NCBI RefSeq assembly: GCF_000374025.1
Contig: NZ_KB893217.1
Coordinates: 154,567-218,566 of the forward strand
Length of the DNA stretch: 64,000 nucleotides
Direction: 5' to 3'
DNA from: Spirosoma panaciterrae DSM 21099
GTDB taxonomy: Bacteria; Bacteroidota; Bacteroidia; Cytophagales; Spirosomataceae
In this document: piece after piece, positions 42,858-51,069 of the stretch
Layout: every line of letters begins with the position of its first letter
Numbering within the stretch: position 1 is the first letter of the stretch
Program-made: the position numbers and the translations under genes
The notes under the pieces: model-generated
What the model was told of the DNA's origin: nothing
Database searches by the model: none
What the model saw: the letters and a program-made list of their open reading frames with translations, nothing else

Positions 42858-42888
42858 TTGGTAAACTAATGCAATTCTGCTATCTTTG
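42858..42888 (+). promoter_or_regulatory. rpmH promoter (Bacteroidota type)
   Basis: TTGG at 42858-42861, a 19-nt spacer, and TATCTTTG at 42881-42888 fit TTTG-N19-TAnnTTTG, with a G for T in the third position of the -33 box. It lies 42 nt before the rpmH start. Confidence 0.65.
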
Positions 42889-42929
42889 CGGACTCATTTG
42901 GAAAACAAGAGTTTTAGGCAAGATAGATC

Positions 42930-43097
42930 ATGAAAAGAACGTACCAACCATCGAACCGGAAGCGGAAAAACAAACACGGTTTCCGTGAGCGTATGGCTAC
43001 TGCCAACGGCCGCAAAGTATTAGCTGCCCGTCGGGCTAAAGGTCGGCATAAACTGACCGTCTCGGACGAGAAAAAAGGCGATCGCTTTAAAATCTAG
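42930..43097 (+). CDS. rpmH: 50S ribosomal protein L34
   Basis: 55 residues, MKRTYQPSNRKRKNKHGF then RERMATANGRKVLAARRAKG, the invariant L34 sequence pattern rich in Arg and Lys, with a slightly long C-terminal tail (LTVSDEKKGDRFKI). It binds 23S rRNA near the exit tunnel. It is followed by rnpA after about 70 nt, the near-universal rpmH-rnpA pair. It is too short for standard ORF cut-offs but is certain from sequence and context. Confidence 0.98.
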   Translation: MKRTYQPSNRKRKNKHGFRERMATANGRKVLAARRAKGRHKLTVSDEKKGDRFKI

Positions 43098-43100
43098 TCA

Positions 43101-43148
43101 TTAGTTGTCAGTCGTTAGCCAATTTTGGTTGGCAACTGACGACTAACT
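43101..43148. repeat. Heptad-type inverted repeat between rpmH and rnpA
   Basis: The left TTAGTTGTCAGTCGTTAGCC and right GGCAACTGACGACTAACT arms are complementary, made of 7-bp units such as GTCATTA and GTCGTTA. It lies in the transcribed gap of an operon, so it may act as a processing or attenuating hairpin. Confidence 0.7.
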
Positions 43149-43167
43149 CCTATCGATTAAGGACTCT

Positions 43168-43590
43168 ATGCTGCAAACCTTCACCAAATCCGAACGGCTT
43201 TGCAGCAAAAAGATTCTTGGCGAATTATTTAAGAGAGGTAGTACGACTGGGCCACAGCAGGCTGTCAGGACGTTCTACCTTTTTCCGTTTCGGGTGCTTT
43301 ATCTGCCTCAGCCCGAATCCGATTCTTCAGGCAACGTTTCGCTTCCTGCCATCGTCATTACTGTGCCCAAACGAACGTTCAGGCGAGCCGTTGACCGTAA
43401 CCTCATTCGTCGGCGGGTACGGGAAGCCTATCGCCTTAATAAACAGGCATTTCAGATCGAAAATCCATCCAACGGTTCGTCAACACCGGGATATATTGCC
43501 TTTCTTTATACCGCCAAACAGATAATTTCGTTTGAAGAAATAGAAAAAGGTATGAAATTAGCTATAGTAAAATGTAGCGTAAAGAATTGA
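43168..43590 (+). CDS. rnpA: Ribonuclease P protein component
   Basis: 140 residues. The RNR motif KRTFRRAVDRNLIRRRVREA lies about residues 69-88. The N-terminal FTKSERLCSKKILGELFKRG and the beta-sheet VRTFYLFPFRVLY match the RnpA fold. The protein assists the RNase P RNA in 5' maturation of tRNAs. It is slightly longer than the E. coli protein because of a loop before the RNR motif. It pairs with rpmH upstream. The ATG at 43168 fits the family N-terminus. Confidence 0.96.
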   Translation: MLQTFTKSERLCSKKILGELFKRGSTTGPQQAVRTFYLFPFRVLYLPQPESDSSGNVSLPAIVITVPKRTFRRAVDRNLIRRRVREAYRLNKQAFQIENPSNGSSTPGYIAFLYTAKQIISFEEIEKGMKLAIVKCSVKN

Positions 43591-43675
43591 AGACCGGGCC
43601 AAGGGGATGATCTTTCCCTCCTGGCCTCATGCTTCTTCTTTAGTCTGCATACTCCGGCGGTCCGGTCTTCAATTC
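43584..43675. repeat. 14-bp inverted repeat after rnpA
   Basis: GAATTGAAGACCGG (43584-43597) and its exact complement at 43662-43675 enclose about 64 nt and include the rnpA stop codon in the left arm. The right arm stops 10 nt before the next start codon. There is no T-run, so a plain terminator is unlikely. Confidence 0.65.
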
Positions 43676-43685
43676 TTCACTCAAT

Positions 43686-45344
43686 ATGCGCTTTTCTAAA
43701 CGCCTTACTCTTTTAGCCTCGTCGGCGCTGGTAGCGGGTGGCATTGGCTTCTTCTCCTTCAAGACCGATGACCGGTTTTTTGAAATCGCTCGTAATCTCG
43801 ACATCTATGCGACGCTCTTCAAAGAGTTGAATTTATACTATGTCGATGAAGTGAACCCAAACCGCATGGTCAAGACCAGTATCGATGCGATGCTAAAAGC
43901 CCTCGACCCTTACACCAACTTCTTTGCAGAAGATGAAATCGAGGACTATATGACCATGACCACGGGTCGCTACAATGGGATCGGGGCACTGATCGGGCAA
44001 CGCCAGGGCAAGCATATTGTACTAATGGTGTATGAGGGAACCCCCGCCGAAAAGTCAGGACTACGTATTGGGGATGAAGTGATTAAGATTGATGGGATCA
44101 CGCTGAAAAACGTCAAAGAATCCGATCCCGGCAAACTGCTGAAAGGGCAGAACAATACAGCTGTAAAACTGACCGTACAGCGCTATGGCGAAAAGAACCC
44201 AGTAGATCTGAGCGTAGTTCGGGACGTGGTTAAAATGACCAATGTACCCTATTACGGGATGATCTCTGAAGATGTGGGGTATATCGATCTGAAAGACTTC
44301 ACCGCTACAGCCTCACGCGAAGTTCGGTCGGCTTTTCAGGAATTGAAGGGCAAGGGCATGAAAAAACTCGTGCTGGACGTTCGTGAAAACCCCGGTGGCC
44401 TGCTCAATATGGCCATCGACATCTGTAACACGTTTATTCCTAAAGATTCGGAAGTAGTAACTACCAAGGGAAAAGTGACCGAATGGAACAAAACCTATAC
44501 GGCCCTCAATCCTCCTCTAGACCTCGAAATTCCGATCATCGTACTGACCAATAGTCACAGTGCTTCGGCGGCCGAAATCGTGTCGGGCGTTATTCAGGAC
44601 TACGACCGGGGCGTGTTGATCGGTCAGCGAACCTATGGCAAAGGTCTGGTACAAACCACGCGTGAACTGTCGTTCAATACCAAGTTAAAAATCACTACTG
44701 CCAAGTATTACATTCCAAGCGGACGCTGCATTCAGGCAATCGACTACAGCCACCGTAACCCCGATGGCAGCGTGGGTAAAATCCCGGACTCGCTGAAAAC
44801 AGCCTTCAAAACCAAAGCCGGTCGTGTGGTGTACGATGGAGGGGGCGTTCTGCCCGATGTGGTTATCGACGCTCAGGCTCCGACCCCCATTGCGCTTAGC
44901 CTGACCAATAAAGGGTTGATCTTCGATTACGCTGTCAAATACCATCACGATCACCCCACGATTAAGCCCGCCCGTGAGTTCAAGCTTACCGACGCTGAGT
45001 ATGCAGAGTTTACCAAATGGCTGGCCGATAAAGAATATGACTACACTACCCAGGTTGAAAAAGATTTGGGTACCCTTGAAGCCTCAGCCAAAAAAGAGAA
45101 GTATTTCGATCAGATTCAGGACCAGTTGAAGTCTCTGAAGACCAAAATGTCGCACAGTAAAGACGCCGACCTGAACACGTTCAAAACTGAAATCCGGACG
45201 TTGCTGGAACAGGAAATTGCAGGCCATTACTACCTGCAAAAAGGCATTAAAGAAGCTTCTTTCGCTACCGATCCAGAGTTAAAAGCAGCCCTTGACCTGT
45301 TTAAAGACATGGGGCGGTATCAGTCGATCTTAAAAAGCAAGTGA
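43686..45344 (+). CDS. S41 family C-terminal processing peptidase
   Basis: 552 residues. A short N-terminal hydrophobic segment (about 8-22) may be a signal or anchor. A PDZ domain follows at about 85-165 (GIGALIGQRQGKHIVLMVYEGTPAEKSGL), then the S41 protease domain with nucleophile Ser in NSHSASAAEI and the general-base Lys in RTYGKGLVQTT. The C-terminal ~150 residues are helical and specific to the Bacteroidota/CtpA branch. It trims periplasmic or membrane proteins at their C-termini. The reading frame is intact and starts soon after the rnpA-side repeat. Confidence 0.93.
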   Translation: MRFSKRLTLLASSALVAGGIGFFSFKTDDRFFEIARNLDIYATLFKELNLYYVDEVNPNRMVKTSIDAMLKALDPYTNFFAEDEIEDYMTMTTGRYNGIGALIGQRQGKHIVLMVYEGTPAEKSGLRIGDEVIKIDGITLKNVKESDPGKLLKGQNNTAVKLTVQRYGEKNPVDLSVVRDVVKMTNVPYYGMISEDVGYIDLKDFTATASREVRSAFQELKGKGMKKLVLDVRENPGGLLNMAIDICNTFIPKDSEVVTTKGKVTEWNKTYTALNPPLDLEIPIIVLTNSHSASAAEIVSGVIQDYDRGVLIGQRTYGKGLVQTTRELSFNTKLKITTAKYYIPSGRCIQAIDYSHRNPDGSVGKIPDSLKTAFKTKAGRVVYDGGGVLPDVVIDAQAPTPIALSLTNKGLIFDYAVKYHHDHPTIKPAREFKLTDAEYAEFTKWLADKEYDYTTQVEKDLGTLEASAKKEKYFDQIQDQLKSLKTKMSHSKDADLNTFKTEIRTLLEQEIAGHYYLQKGIKEASFATDPELKAALDLFKDMGRYQSILKSK

Positions 45345-45411
45345 ACACTGAATGCACGTGAAGAATAGCAGTTAACGTAATGGCTATTCTTCACCTACAT
45401 TCTGTATTCAC
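45341..45411. repeat. 29-bp inverted repeat before tsaB
   Basis: The arms 45341-45369 and 45383-45411 pair at 25 of 29 positions; the inner 12 bp (GTGAAGAATAGC) are perfect. It follows the protease stop and ends 11 nt before the tsaB start, overlapping the longer open frame whose first codons it supplies. Confidence 0.75.
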
Positions 45412-45421
45412 ATTTCTCTTC

Positions 45422-46111
45422 ATGCTTATTCTTTCCATCGATACTTCTACGGCTTCCTGCTCGGTAGCCCTGCATCAGGGCTTGCAATTGCTGGGTTGCT
45501 ACGAACTGTTTACGGAACGTACGTCGGCCGCCATGCTCACTACACTGATCCATGACGTCGTTCAGCAGGCAGGGTACGAACTGATGCATCTGGATGCCCT
45601 TGCCGTTGCCAAAGGTCCCGGTTCCTACACAGGTCTTCGCATTGCGGTTTCTACCGCCAAAGGGCTTTGCTTTGCTTTGGACAAACCATTGCTGGCGATT
45701 AATACGCTAACCGCTATGGCTGAGCAGGTTCGGGCCTATTATCCGGCCGATTACCTGCTTTGTCCGATGATCGATGCCCGGCGAATGGAAGTGTATTGTG
45801 CTTTATACGATACAACGGGTCGGGAACGGCAGCCGACATCAGCTCAGATTATTGATCAAACGTCGTTTAGCGATTGGCTCAAGGAAGGCCCCGTTGTCTT
45901 TTTTGGCGATGGAGCTGCCAAATGCAAAAGCCTGTTGAGTGATCAACCCAATGCCGTTTTCCCGGCAATACATCTGGTGCCTTCAGCCCGTACTGTAGGT
46001 CAGTTGGCTGTACAGGCTTATGCCGATGGTCAGTTTGAGGATCTGGCTAGCATTGAGCCGTTTTACCTCAAAGATTTCATGACAACGCAGCCCAGAAAAA
46101 TGGTGCTTTAG
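45422..46111 (+). CDS. tsaB: tRNA threonylcarbamoyladenosine biosynthesis protein TsaB
   Basis: 229 residues from the ATG at 45422 (MLILSIDTSTASCSVALHQG, the canonical N-terminus). The open frame reaches 45380 but that part is the inverted repeat. The family motif VAKGPGSYTGLRIAVSTAKGL lies about 65-85, and the ASKHA fold continues to the C-terminus. TsaB is the non-catalytic partner of TsaD in making t6A37 in ANN-decoding tRNAs. It is followed by the coaX gene after about 145 nt; no functional link is expected. Confidence 0.93.
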   Translation: MLILSIDTSTASCSVALHQGLQLLGCYELFTERTSAAMLTTLIHDVVQQAGYELMHLDALAVAKGPGSYTGLRIAVSTAKGLCFALDKPLLAINTLTAMAEQVRAYYPADYLLCPMIDARRMEVYCALYDTTGRERQPTSAQIIDQTSFSDWLKEGPVVFFGDGAAKCKSLLSDQPNAVFPAIHLVPSARTVGQLAVQAYADGQFEDLASIEPFYLKDFMTTQPRKMVL

Positions 46112-46256
46112 CGCATTTCTGACCGATTTGTTGGAATGCAAAGGAATAGTCTATGGCTAATCCAAGTTGGCCATCCCGAAATCGCTCTGGAAGAATGTGC
46201 GGGAATGTGCGGTTTTTGTTCTTATTTCGCCCCGACAACCGTCTATCTCCTGTCCT

Positions 46257-47039
46257 GTGCAGATTATTGTTGATATTGGTAATACCGACGCTGTTTTTGG
46301 GCTTTATAATCAAACCGTCTGGCACACCATCTGGCGCACTCCTGCCCGAAAAGATGAATCCGCCGAATCGTATGAACGACGACTCCGGCTCTGGTTACTG
46401 GAAGCCGATATTCCACTTAGTGCCATCGAAACTACGGTAGTAAGCAGTGTTGTGCCTGACCTTACGCCCACCATACGGGTTATGTTGACCGAGTTGTTTG
46501 GTTTTACTCCTGTTGTTGTTGGCCCTGGCGTTTATCCTTTGTTGCCTCTCGAAATTCTGCGCCCGCATGAGATTGGCACCGATCTGGTCGCCAACGCCCT
46601 GGCCGCTTACATGCATTATCAACGCAACTGTGTGGTTGTCGATTTTGGAACGGCCCTCACCTTTACCACGGTTTCGGGCGAAGGTCAGATTTTGGGAGTT
46701 GCCATCGCACCGGGTCTGAAAACAGCCATCCGTTCGCTTTTCGCCAATACGGCCCAGCTACCGGAAGTACCTATCGAAGTGCCGGCATCTGCATTGGGCA
46801 CCAGTACAACCCATGCCATTCAGGCGGGGGTGGTATTGGGTTATGAAGGACTGGTACGCACCCTGGTTTCCCGCATTCGAACCGAACTGGCGGGCGATTG
46901 CATTGCCGTAGCTACAGGGGGGTTGTCGCAGCGGATTCCATCGTTAAACGATGTGTTTACGGATATTGTACCCTCACTAACCCTGGAAGGCGTCCGATTA
47001 ATTGGTGACTTTGTAACGTCTTCTACCGACCACTCGTAG
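46257..47039 (+). CDS. coaX: Type III pantothenate kinase
   Basis: 260 residues from the GTG at 46257 (V/MQIIVDIGNTDAVFGLY). The ORF extends upstream to 46167, but the conserved CoaX start is DIGNT a few residues in. Motifs of the ASKHA fold are DIGNTDAVF (phosphate 1), VVDFGTALTFTTVSGEG (phosphate 2) and GTDLVANALAA. It phosphorylates pantothenate in the first step of coenzyme A synthesis without the ATP-inhibited behaviour of CoaA, per family knowledge. It ends before a strong terminator. Confidence 0.92.
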   Translation: MQIIVDIGNTDAVFGLYNQTVWHTIWRTPARKDESAESYERRLRLWLLEADIPLSAIETTVVSSVVPDLTPTIRVMLTELFGFTPVVVGPGVYPLLPLEILRPHEIGTDLVANALAAYMHYQRNCVVVDFGTALTFTTVSGEGQILGVAIAPGLKTAIRSLFANTAQLPEVPIEVPASALGTSTTHAIQAGVVLGYEGLVRTLVSRIRTELAGDCIAVATGGLSQRIPSLNDVFTDIVPSLTLEGVRLIGDFVTSSTDHS

Positions 47040-47062
47040 AGGTTTTTATACGTCAAATCCAT

Positions 47063-47118
47063 ATAAGTTACCCTAAACTTTGTTAATTAAAACAGAGCTT
47101 AGGGTAACTTATTTTTTT
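47063..47118. terminator. Intrinsic terminator after coaX
   Basis: A 14-bp perfect stem (47063-47076 and 47099-47112) with partly paired inner arms, followed by seven T in the plus direction. It is the clearest terminator in this part of the window. Confidence 0.9.
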
Positions 47119-47407
47119 GTACTATACCAATACGTAAAAAATCAATTGAAAATTTAAGGACCATTAGATAAATCTATCTTTAGCGAGGAATTGAATCAAA
47201 TTACCGAAAAATAGAATGATCTTTTGTTTTTCACCTATCCGTTCTATTGTATCTACATATAATTTAAAAATAGAAAATTGCATTATTAAATATCGACTAA
47301 CAGGCTATATACGAAATAATTAACTTCATAAGCAAATCATATCAGGTATTCCTCGAAATCTGACATGGCTTACTGATAAACCAACTTCTCACCAAACAGT
47401 AGATGCA
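47119..47407. other. A+T-rich intergenic region, no gene seen
   Basis: A notably A+T-rich 289 nt with short tracts such as AAATTTAAGG and TATATAA. No ORF or hairpin of note. It probably contains the promoter of the next gene, but no clean TTTG-N19-TAnnTTTG pair was found. Confidence 0.5.
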
Positions 47408-48094
47408 ATGACATTTCGTTACTTATTAATACTAATAACACTAATTGTATTTTCCCAATCTTCCCCTAGCCAGGCTTCAGTACCTAAACCCGTCTGGCAA
47501 AATGGGAAATTAGTCTTTTGGGACAAAACCAGCCTGGCAGGCGATATCTGCTATAATTGGCTAACCGAAATGGTTCTGTTCCGTACTGAGGATGGACGGT
47601 TGCAGGCCTATTCTGCGAATCAGGTTAGTCAGTTCGGCTGGTTTGATTTTAGCATACACAGATACCGGGATTTCAGAGCCTTACCGGATGAGGGGAATCG
47701 GTCAGCCCATAAGCAGTCGTTTTTCGAAGTCTGTCAGGATGGCCCACTGGCGGTAGTCAGACGACTCAGGCCACGACGGGGTTTGCGAAAAATTGCGTTT
47801 ACGCATCCCGCCTACTATACCGATCATCCAACCATGGCCGACAATCCAGAGTATTTCGAGTATTTTGTAAACGATGGCGACCATTTACGGGCACTCGATC
47901 GGTTTTATGCAGACGTATATGAACCTTTAATGACCCGCTACGATCAACAGCTTAAAAAATACATCGATACGCATAATATCAATGACCGCTTACTTTTCGG
48001 GCGATTGCTGGTCATCAATCACTATAATCTGCTGATTGAGCAGGACGCCAAGACGGCCTCTGCCAAAGGTCGGGATAAAGCTCAGGAAGAGTAG
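47408..48094 (+). CDS. Exported protein of unknown function
   Basis: 228 residues. A signal peptide ends near residue 24 (SQSSPSQAS). The mature part is mainly beta with aromatic turns (YNWLTEMVLFRTEDG, FGWFDFSIHRYRDF) and a basic stretch RPRRGLRK about halfway. The later FEYFVNDGDHLRALDRFYADVYEPL is more helical. No family recognised and no informative neighbour. It may be a periplasmic protein peculiar to this lineage; such exported unknowns of about 200 residues are common in Cytophagales. Confidence 0.7.
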   Translation: MTFRYLLILITLIVFSQSSPSQASVPKPVWQNGKLVFWDKTSLAGDICYNWLTEMVLFRTEDGRLQAYSANQVSQFGWFDFSIHRYRDFRALPDEGNRSAHKQSFFEVCQDGPLAVVRRLRPRRGLRKIAFTHPAYYTDHPTMADNPEYFEYFVNDGDHLRALDRFYADVYEPLMTRYDQQLKKYIDTHNINDRLLFGRLLVINHYNLLIEQDAKTASAKGRDKAQEE

Positions 48095-48172
48095 GTCGAC
48101 CGAACGAAAGTCGCCGGTCTGCTCAGTCTACGGTCAGCCACCTAAACTGACAGGCCGTTTCGCTACAACGGG

Positions 48173-48364
48173 CTATTCATCAGTAGGCTTTATTTCATCG
48201 CCCGGAATTTGCTGAGCACGTTTTTTTCGTTTCCGTAGAGCGTCGTTGAGCAGGTATTCAATTTGCCCGTTCACACTTCGGAATTCTTCCTGAGCCCACC
48301 GTTCCAATTCTTTTAGTGTCTCCGGCTGAATCCGTAAAACAAATGCCTTTTTTTCAGCAGCCAT
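48173..48364 (-). CDS. Ribbon-helix-helix (Arc/CopG-like) DNA-binding protein
   Basis: 63 residues. The N-terminal KKAFVLRIQPETLKELERWA gives the beta strand followed by the first helix, and FRSVNGQIEYLLNDALRKRK the second helix, of the Arc/CopG/MetJ fold. A positively charged tail follows. Such proteins bind short operators as dimers and usually repress. It follows the SPFH gene on the same strand after 95 nt that hold a heptad-repeat hairpin. A 19-bp palindrome upstream of the SPFH gene is a candidate operator. Confidence 0.78.
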   Translation of the reverse strand: MAAEKKAFVLRIQPETLKELERWAQEEFRSVNGQIEYLLNDALRKRKKRAQQIPGDEIKPTDE

Positions 48365-48373
48365 CTCTTTTTA

Positions 48374-48461
48374 GAAGTGAGGAGCGAGGAGCAAGGAGAG
48401 AATCCTCGGCGGCATTTTTGCCCCAGCCATTCTCACCCCTTGCACCTCGCTCCTAATACTT
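48374..48461. repeat. Heptad-repeat inverted element with conserved core (copy 3)
   Basis: The left arm GAAGTGAGGAGCGAGGAGC and the complementary right arm (to 48461) enclose CAGCCATTCTCAC (48424-48436), the same core as at 4295 and 7855. It separates the SPFH gene from the small DNA-binding protein gene and partly abuts the SPFH stop codon. Confidence 0.78.
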
Positions 48462-49308
48462 AATTATACAGGGTTCCCGCATTTACGACCGGGCTAACCG
48501 CTTTTTCGCCACATAATACAACCAGCAGATTGCTTACCATGGCCGCTTTTCGTTCCTCATCCAATTGAACTACATCCTTTTCGGCAAGCCGGGCTAAAGC
48601 CATCTCGACCATACCAACGGCCCCTTCCACAATCTGTTTCCGGGCCGACACCACAGCGGTTGCCTGCTGGCGCTGAAGCATGGCTCCAGCAATCTCAGGC
48701 GCATAAGCCAGGTGACTAATACGTGCCTCCATTACCCGAACCCCTGCCTGTCCGAGCCGTTCGTCCAGTTCCTGTTCCAGAAATTTATTAATCTGGCCTG
48801 TATTATCGCGCAAGGTAACGGTTTCATGTTCATCTTCCATGTTATCGTAAGCATGAGAACTGGCTAAAAACCGCACAGCCGCTTCGGACTGAATCTGTAC
48901 AAAATTAGCGTAGTTATCCACGTCGAACAGGGCTTTGGCCGTATCGGCAACCTGCCACACCACAACGGCTGCAATCTCAATGGGATTCCCCATTTTATCA
49001 TTCACTTTGAGTTGCTGTCCGTTCAGGTTACGAGCCCGCAGGCTGATCCGGGTTTTACTGTACAGTGGATTTACCCAGCGTAAACCAGTTTCTTTAATGG
49101 TTCCAACGTACTCACCAAAAAAAGTAGCGGCAATGCCCTCATTTGGGTAAATGACGATTATCCCTTTCAGGATAAAAGCGCCCAGTAAAAACAGAAACCC
49201 TCCCAGAATAGGGCTATAGCGCACTGAGAGGGCAGCCAGGCCAAAACAGACCAGGCCAATCAGTATAAACACGTAACCCGAAACAGAGGTAAGTCTTTTC
49301 TCTTCCAT
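48460..49308 (-). CDS. SPFH/band-7 domain membrane protein
   Basis: 282 residues. Two N-terminal hydrophobic segments (about 10-30 and 33-53, GGFLFLLGAFILKGIIVIYP) are followed by an SPFH domain (about 56-235; FFGEYVGTIKETGLRWVNPL, LSLRARNLNGQ-like ISLRARNLNGQQLKVNDKMG, VRVMEARISHLAYAP). The C-terminus is helical (QRQQATAVVSARKQIVEGAV). SPFH proteins scaffold membrane microdomains or regulate membrane proteases. It is upstream of a small ribbon-helix-helix gene, and a perfect 19-bp palindrome lies just before it. Confidence 0.9.
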   Translation of the reverse strand: MEEKRLTSVSGYVFILIGLVCFGLAALSVRYSPILGGFLFLLGAFILKGIIVIYPNEGIAATFFGEYVGTIKETGLRWVNPLYSKTRISLRARNLNGQQLKVNDKMGNPIEIAAVVVWQVADTAKALFDVDNYANFVQIQSEAAVRFLASSHAYDNMEDEHETVTLRDNTGQINKFLEQELDERLGQAGVRVMEARISHLAYAPEIAGAMLQRQQATAVVSARKQIVEGAVGMVEMALARLAEKDVVQLDEERKAAMVSNLLVVLCGEKAVSPVVNAGTLYN

Positions 49309-49332
49309 GTCAGTAAAAATTTAGTTCAGATA

Positions 49333-49351
49333 TGCTATCATTTTGATAGCA
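49333..49351. promoter_or_regulatory. Perfect 19-bp palindrome upstream of the SPFH operon
   Basis: TGCTATCA TTT TGATAGCA, with an extra half-site ATGATAG at 49354-49360. On the minus strand a TATTTTTG box lies just upstream (49362-49369), so the palindrome would fall at or just after the transcription start. That is a typical repressor position and suits autoregulation by the RHH protein of this operon. Confidence 0.5.
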
Positions 49352-49403
49352 CAATGATAGTCAAAAATAAGGTACGTTATTCAGAAACGGGAGGAACGGT
49401 AAG

Positions 49404-49709
49404 GTGGCCCGATCAACGGCCATTGGCGTATATGATTTATGCCAGGCTATGACTATGAAGCGGAGAGCGGAAAAAATTTTGTCATTGGTTCATGCGTACA
49501 ATCCGTTTACGCTAGTAATGCCCCGGTATAAACCGTATATTGCAAGCTTTGTCCCGGGCCACTACCTGATTATAAATAACGAACAGCGACTAAGTAGTTA
49601 TGCTTACTTTGCCGACTTTACGAAACACGGATTCAACCCAGGAAGGAGGCTCGTGCTGTATGCCAACATAGCTGACTATTTGGATGAACTCCTACAAAAT
49701 AGAGAATAG
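49404..49709 (+). CDS. Small protein of unknown function
   Basis: 101 residues in the longest form; internal ATGs at 49449 and 49455 would give 86 or 84. Composition is balanced and includes RYKPYIASFVPGHYLIINNE, reminiscent of a small beta-barrel. No family recognised. It lies between the SPFH operon (opposite strand) and the sugar transporter gene. Confidence 0.45.
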   Translation: MARSTAIGVYDLCQAMTMKRRAEKILSLVHAYNPFTLVMPRYKPYIASFVPGHYLIINNEQRLSSYAYFADFTKHGFNPGRRLVLYANIADYLDELLQNRE

Positions 49710-49771
49710 CCAATAGAGTTTCTTTGCAACGTAATCGTAACGGGATTTACAACTAAACCACAGAAAGTACA

Positions 49772-51025
49772 GTGTCTAAACCTACCAATCGTTTTGCGGT
49801 CATCTTAATTACAGCTCTCTTTTTTCTGTGGGGATTCGCCCTAAATATGAATCCTATCCTGATCCCGCATCTGAAAAAGGCCTGTCAGTTAAGTGATGTT
49901 CAGTCTGCGTTTATCGACTCGGCTTCGTATATCGCCTATTTTCTGATGGCTATACCTGCCGGGCTTTTTATGAAACGCTATGGCTATAAGGCAGGTATTA
50001 CACTGGGATTACTTCTGTTTGCAGGTGGTGCTTTTTTATTTTATCCGGCCGCCGATTCGCTCCAATTCAGCTTATTCTTGATTGCGTTGTTTGTGATTGC
50101 CAGCGGCTTAACCCTACTCGAAACAGCGGCTAACCCCTACATCACCGTCCTAGGCGATCCAGAAACGGGTACCCAACGACTTAATTTTGCCCAGTCGTTC
50201 AATGGCCTGGCTGCTTTTCTGGCTCCGTTGGCTGGTGGGCAATTTATTTTGTCGGGCAAAACCCTCTCGGTTGCCGACAAACAGGCTATGTCGGCCGATC
50301 AGCTTCAGGCGTATCTGAAAGAAGAAGCGTCGTCGGTACAGGTTCCGTTTCTGCTCATTGGTGGCTTTGTGCTATTGGTTGCCCTGCTCATCAGCCGAAC
50401 GTCGTTGCCTACCATCAGCGATGACGACGACTCACCATCAACCAACCAGGAATCGATTTTGACGGAAAAGAATTTGATTACAGGGGTAATTGCTCAATTT
50501 TTTTACGTAGGTGCCCAGGTTTGTGTGAGCAGCTTCTTTATTCGCTTTGTTAGTCAGGCAGCCAATATTACCGAAAAGCCCGCTGCTACCTTATTATCAA
50601 TAGCCTTGCTGGCCTTTATGATTGGGCGTTTTTTTGGCACTTTCCTGATGCGGTTCATAGCCCCACCCCGTTTACTGGCCTTATATAGTCTGCTCAATAT
50701 TGGGCTATTGGCTGTTGCAGTAACGGGTCATGGCCAAATGCCGGTCTATGCCCTGATCGGAGTCGAGTTTTTTATGTCGATTATGTTCCCAACCATTTTT
50801 GCCCTTAGTATCCGGGGGTTAGGTTCGAAAACCAAGTTGGGGTCTTCGCTTGTTATTATGGCGATAGCGGGAGGAGCGTTCTTCCCGGTCATCATGGGTC
50901 GGGTTTCGGACCTGACCACCATGCAAACGGCCTACCTGGTACCAGCCTGCTGTTTCTTACCGATTCTCTATTTTGCGGTAAAAAACTTCACGGTAAAGAA
51001 TGTAGCTCTAACGACTTCGCACTAG
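49772..51025 (+). CDS. FucP-type sugar:H+ symporter (MFS)
   Basis: 417 residues with a GTG start and twelve predicted transmembrane helices. The pattern FFLWGFALNMNPILIPHLKKA at the start and LETAANPYITVLGDPE / RLNFAQSFNGLAAFLAPL in the first half mark the FucP/glucose-galactose transporter group of the MFS. The likely substrate is L-fucose or a related hexose. Downstream genes encode a cupin, an SDR and a zinc alcohol dehydrogenase, consistent with an oxidative deoxysugar pathway, though no fuconate dehydratase or fucose isomerase is present. Confidence 0.88.
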   Translation: MSKPTNRFAVILITALFFLWGFALNMNPILIPHLKKACQLSDVQSAFIDSASYIAYFLMAIPAGLFMKRYGYKAGITLGLLLFAGGAFLFYPAADSLQFSLFLIALFVIASGLTLLETAANPYITVLGDPETGTQRLNFAQSFNGLAAFLAPLAGGQFILSGKTLSVADKQAMSADQLQAYLKEEASSVQVPFLLIGGFVLLVALLISRTSLPTISDDDDSPSTNQESILTEKNLITGVIAQFFYVGAQVCVSSFFIRFVSQAANITEKPAATLLSIALLAFMIGRFFGTFLMRFIAPPRLLALYSLLNIGLLAVAVTGHGQMPVYALIGVEFFMSIMFPTIFALSIRGLGSKTKLGSSLVIMAIAGGAFFPVIMGRVSDLTTMQTAYLVPACCFLPILYFAVKNFTVKNVALTTSH

Positions 51026-51069
51026 AGCAATAAGAAAGGAATGTGGAACTCATCGTCAAACGTATAGCA

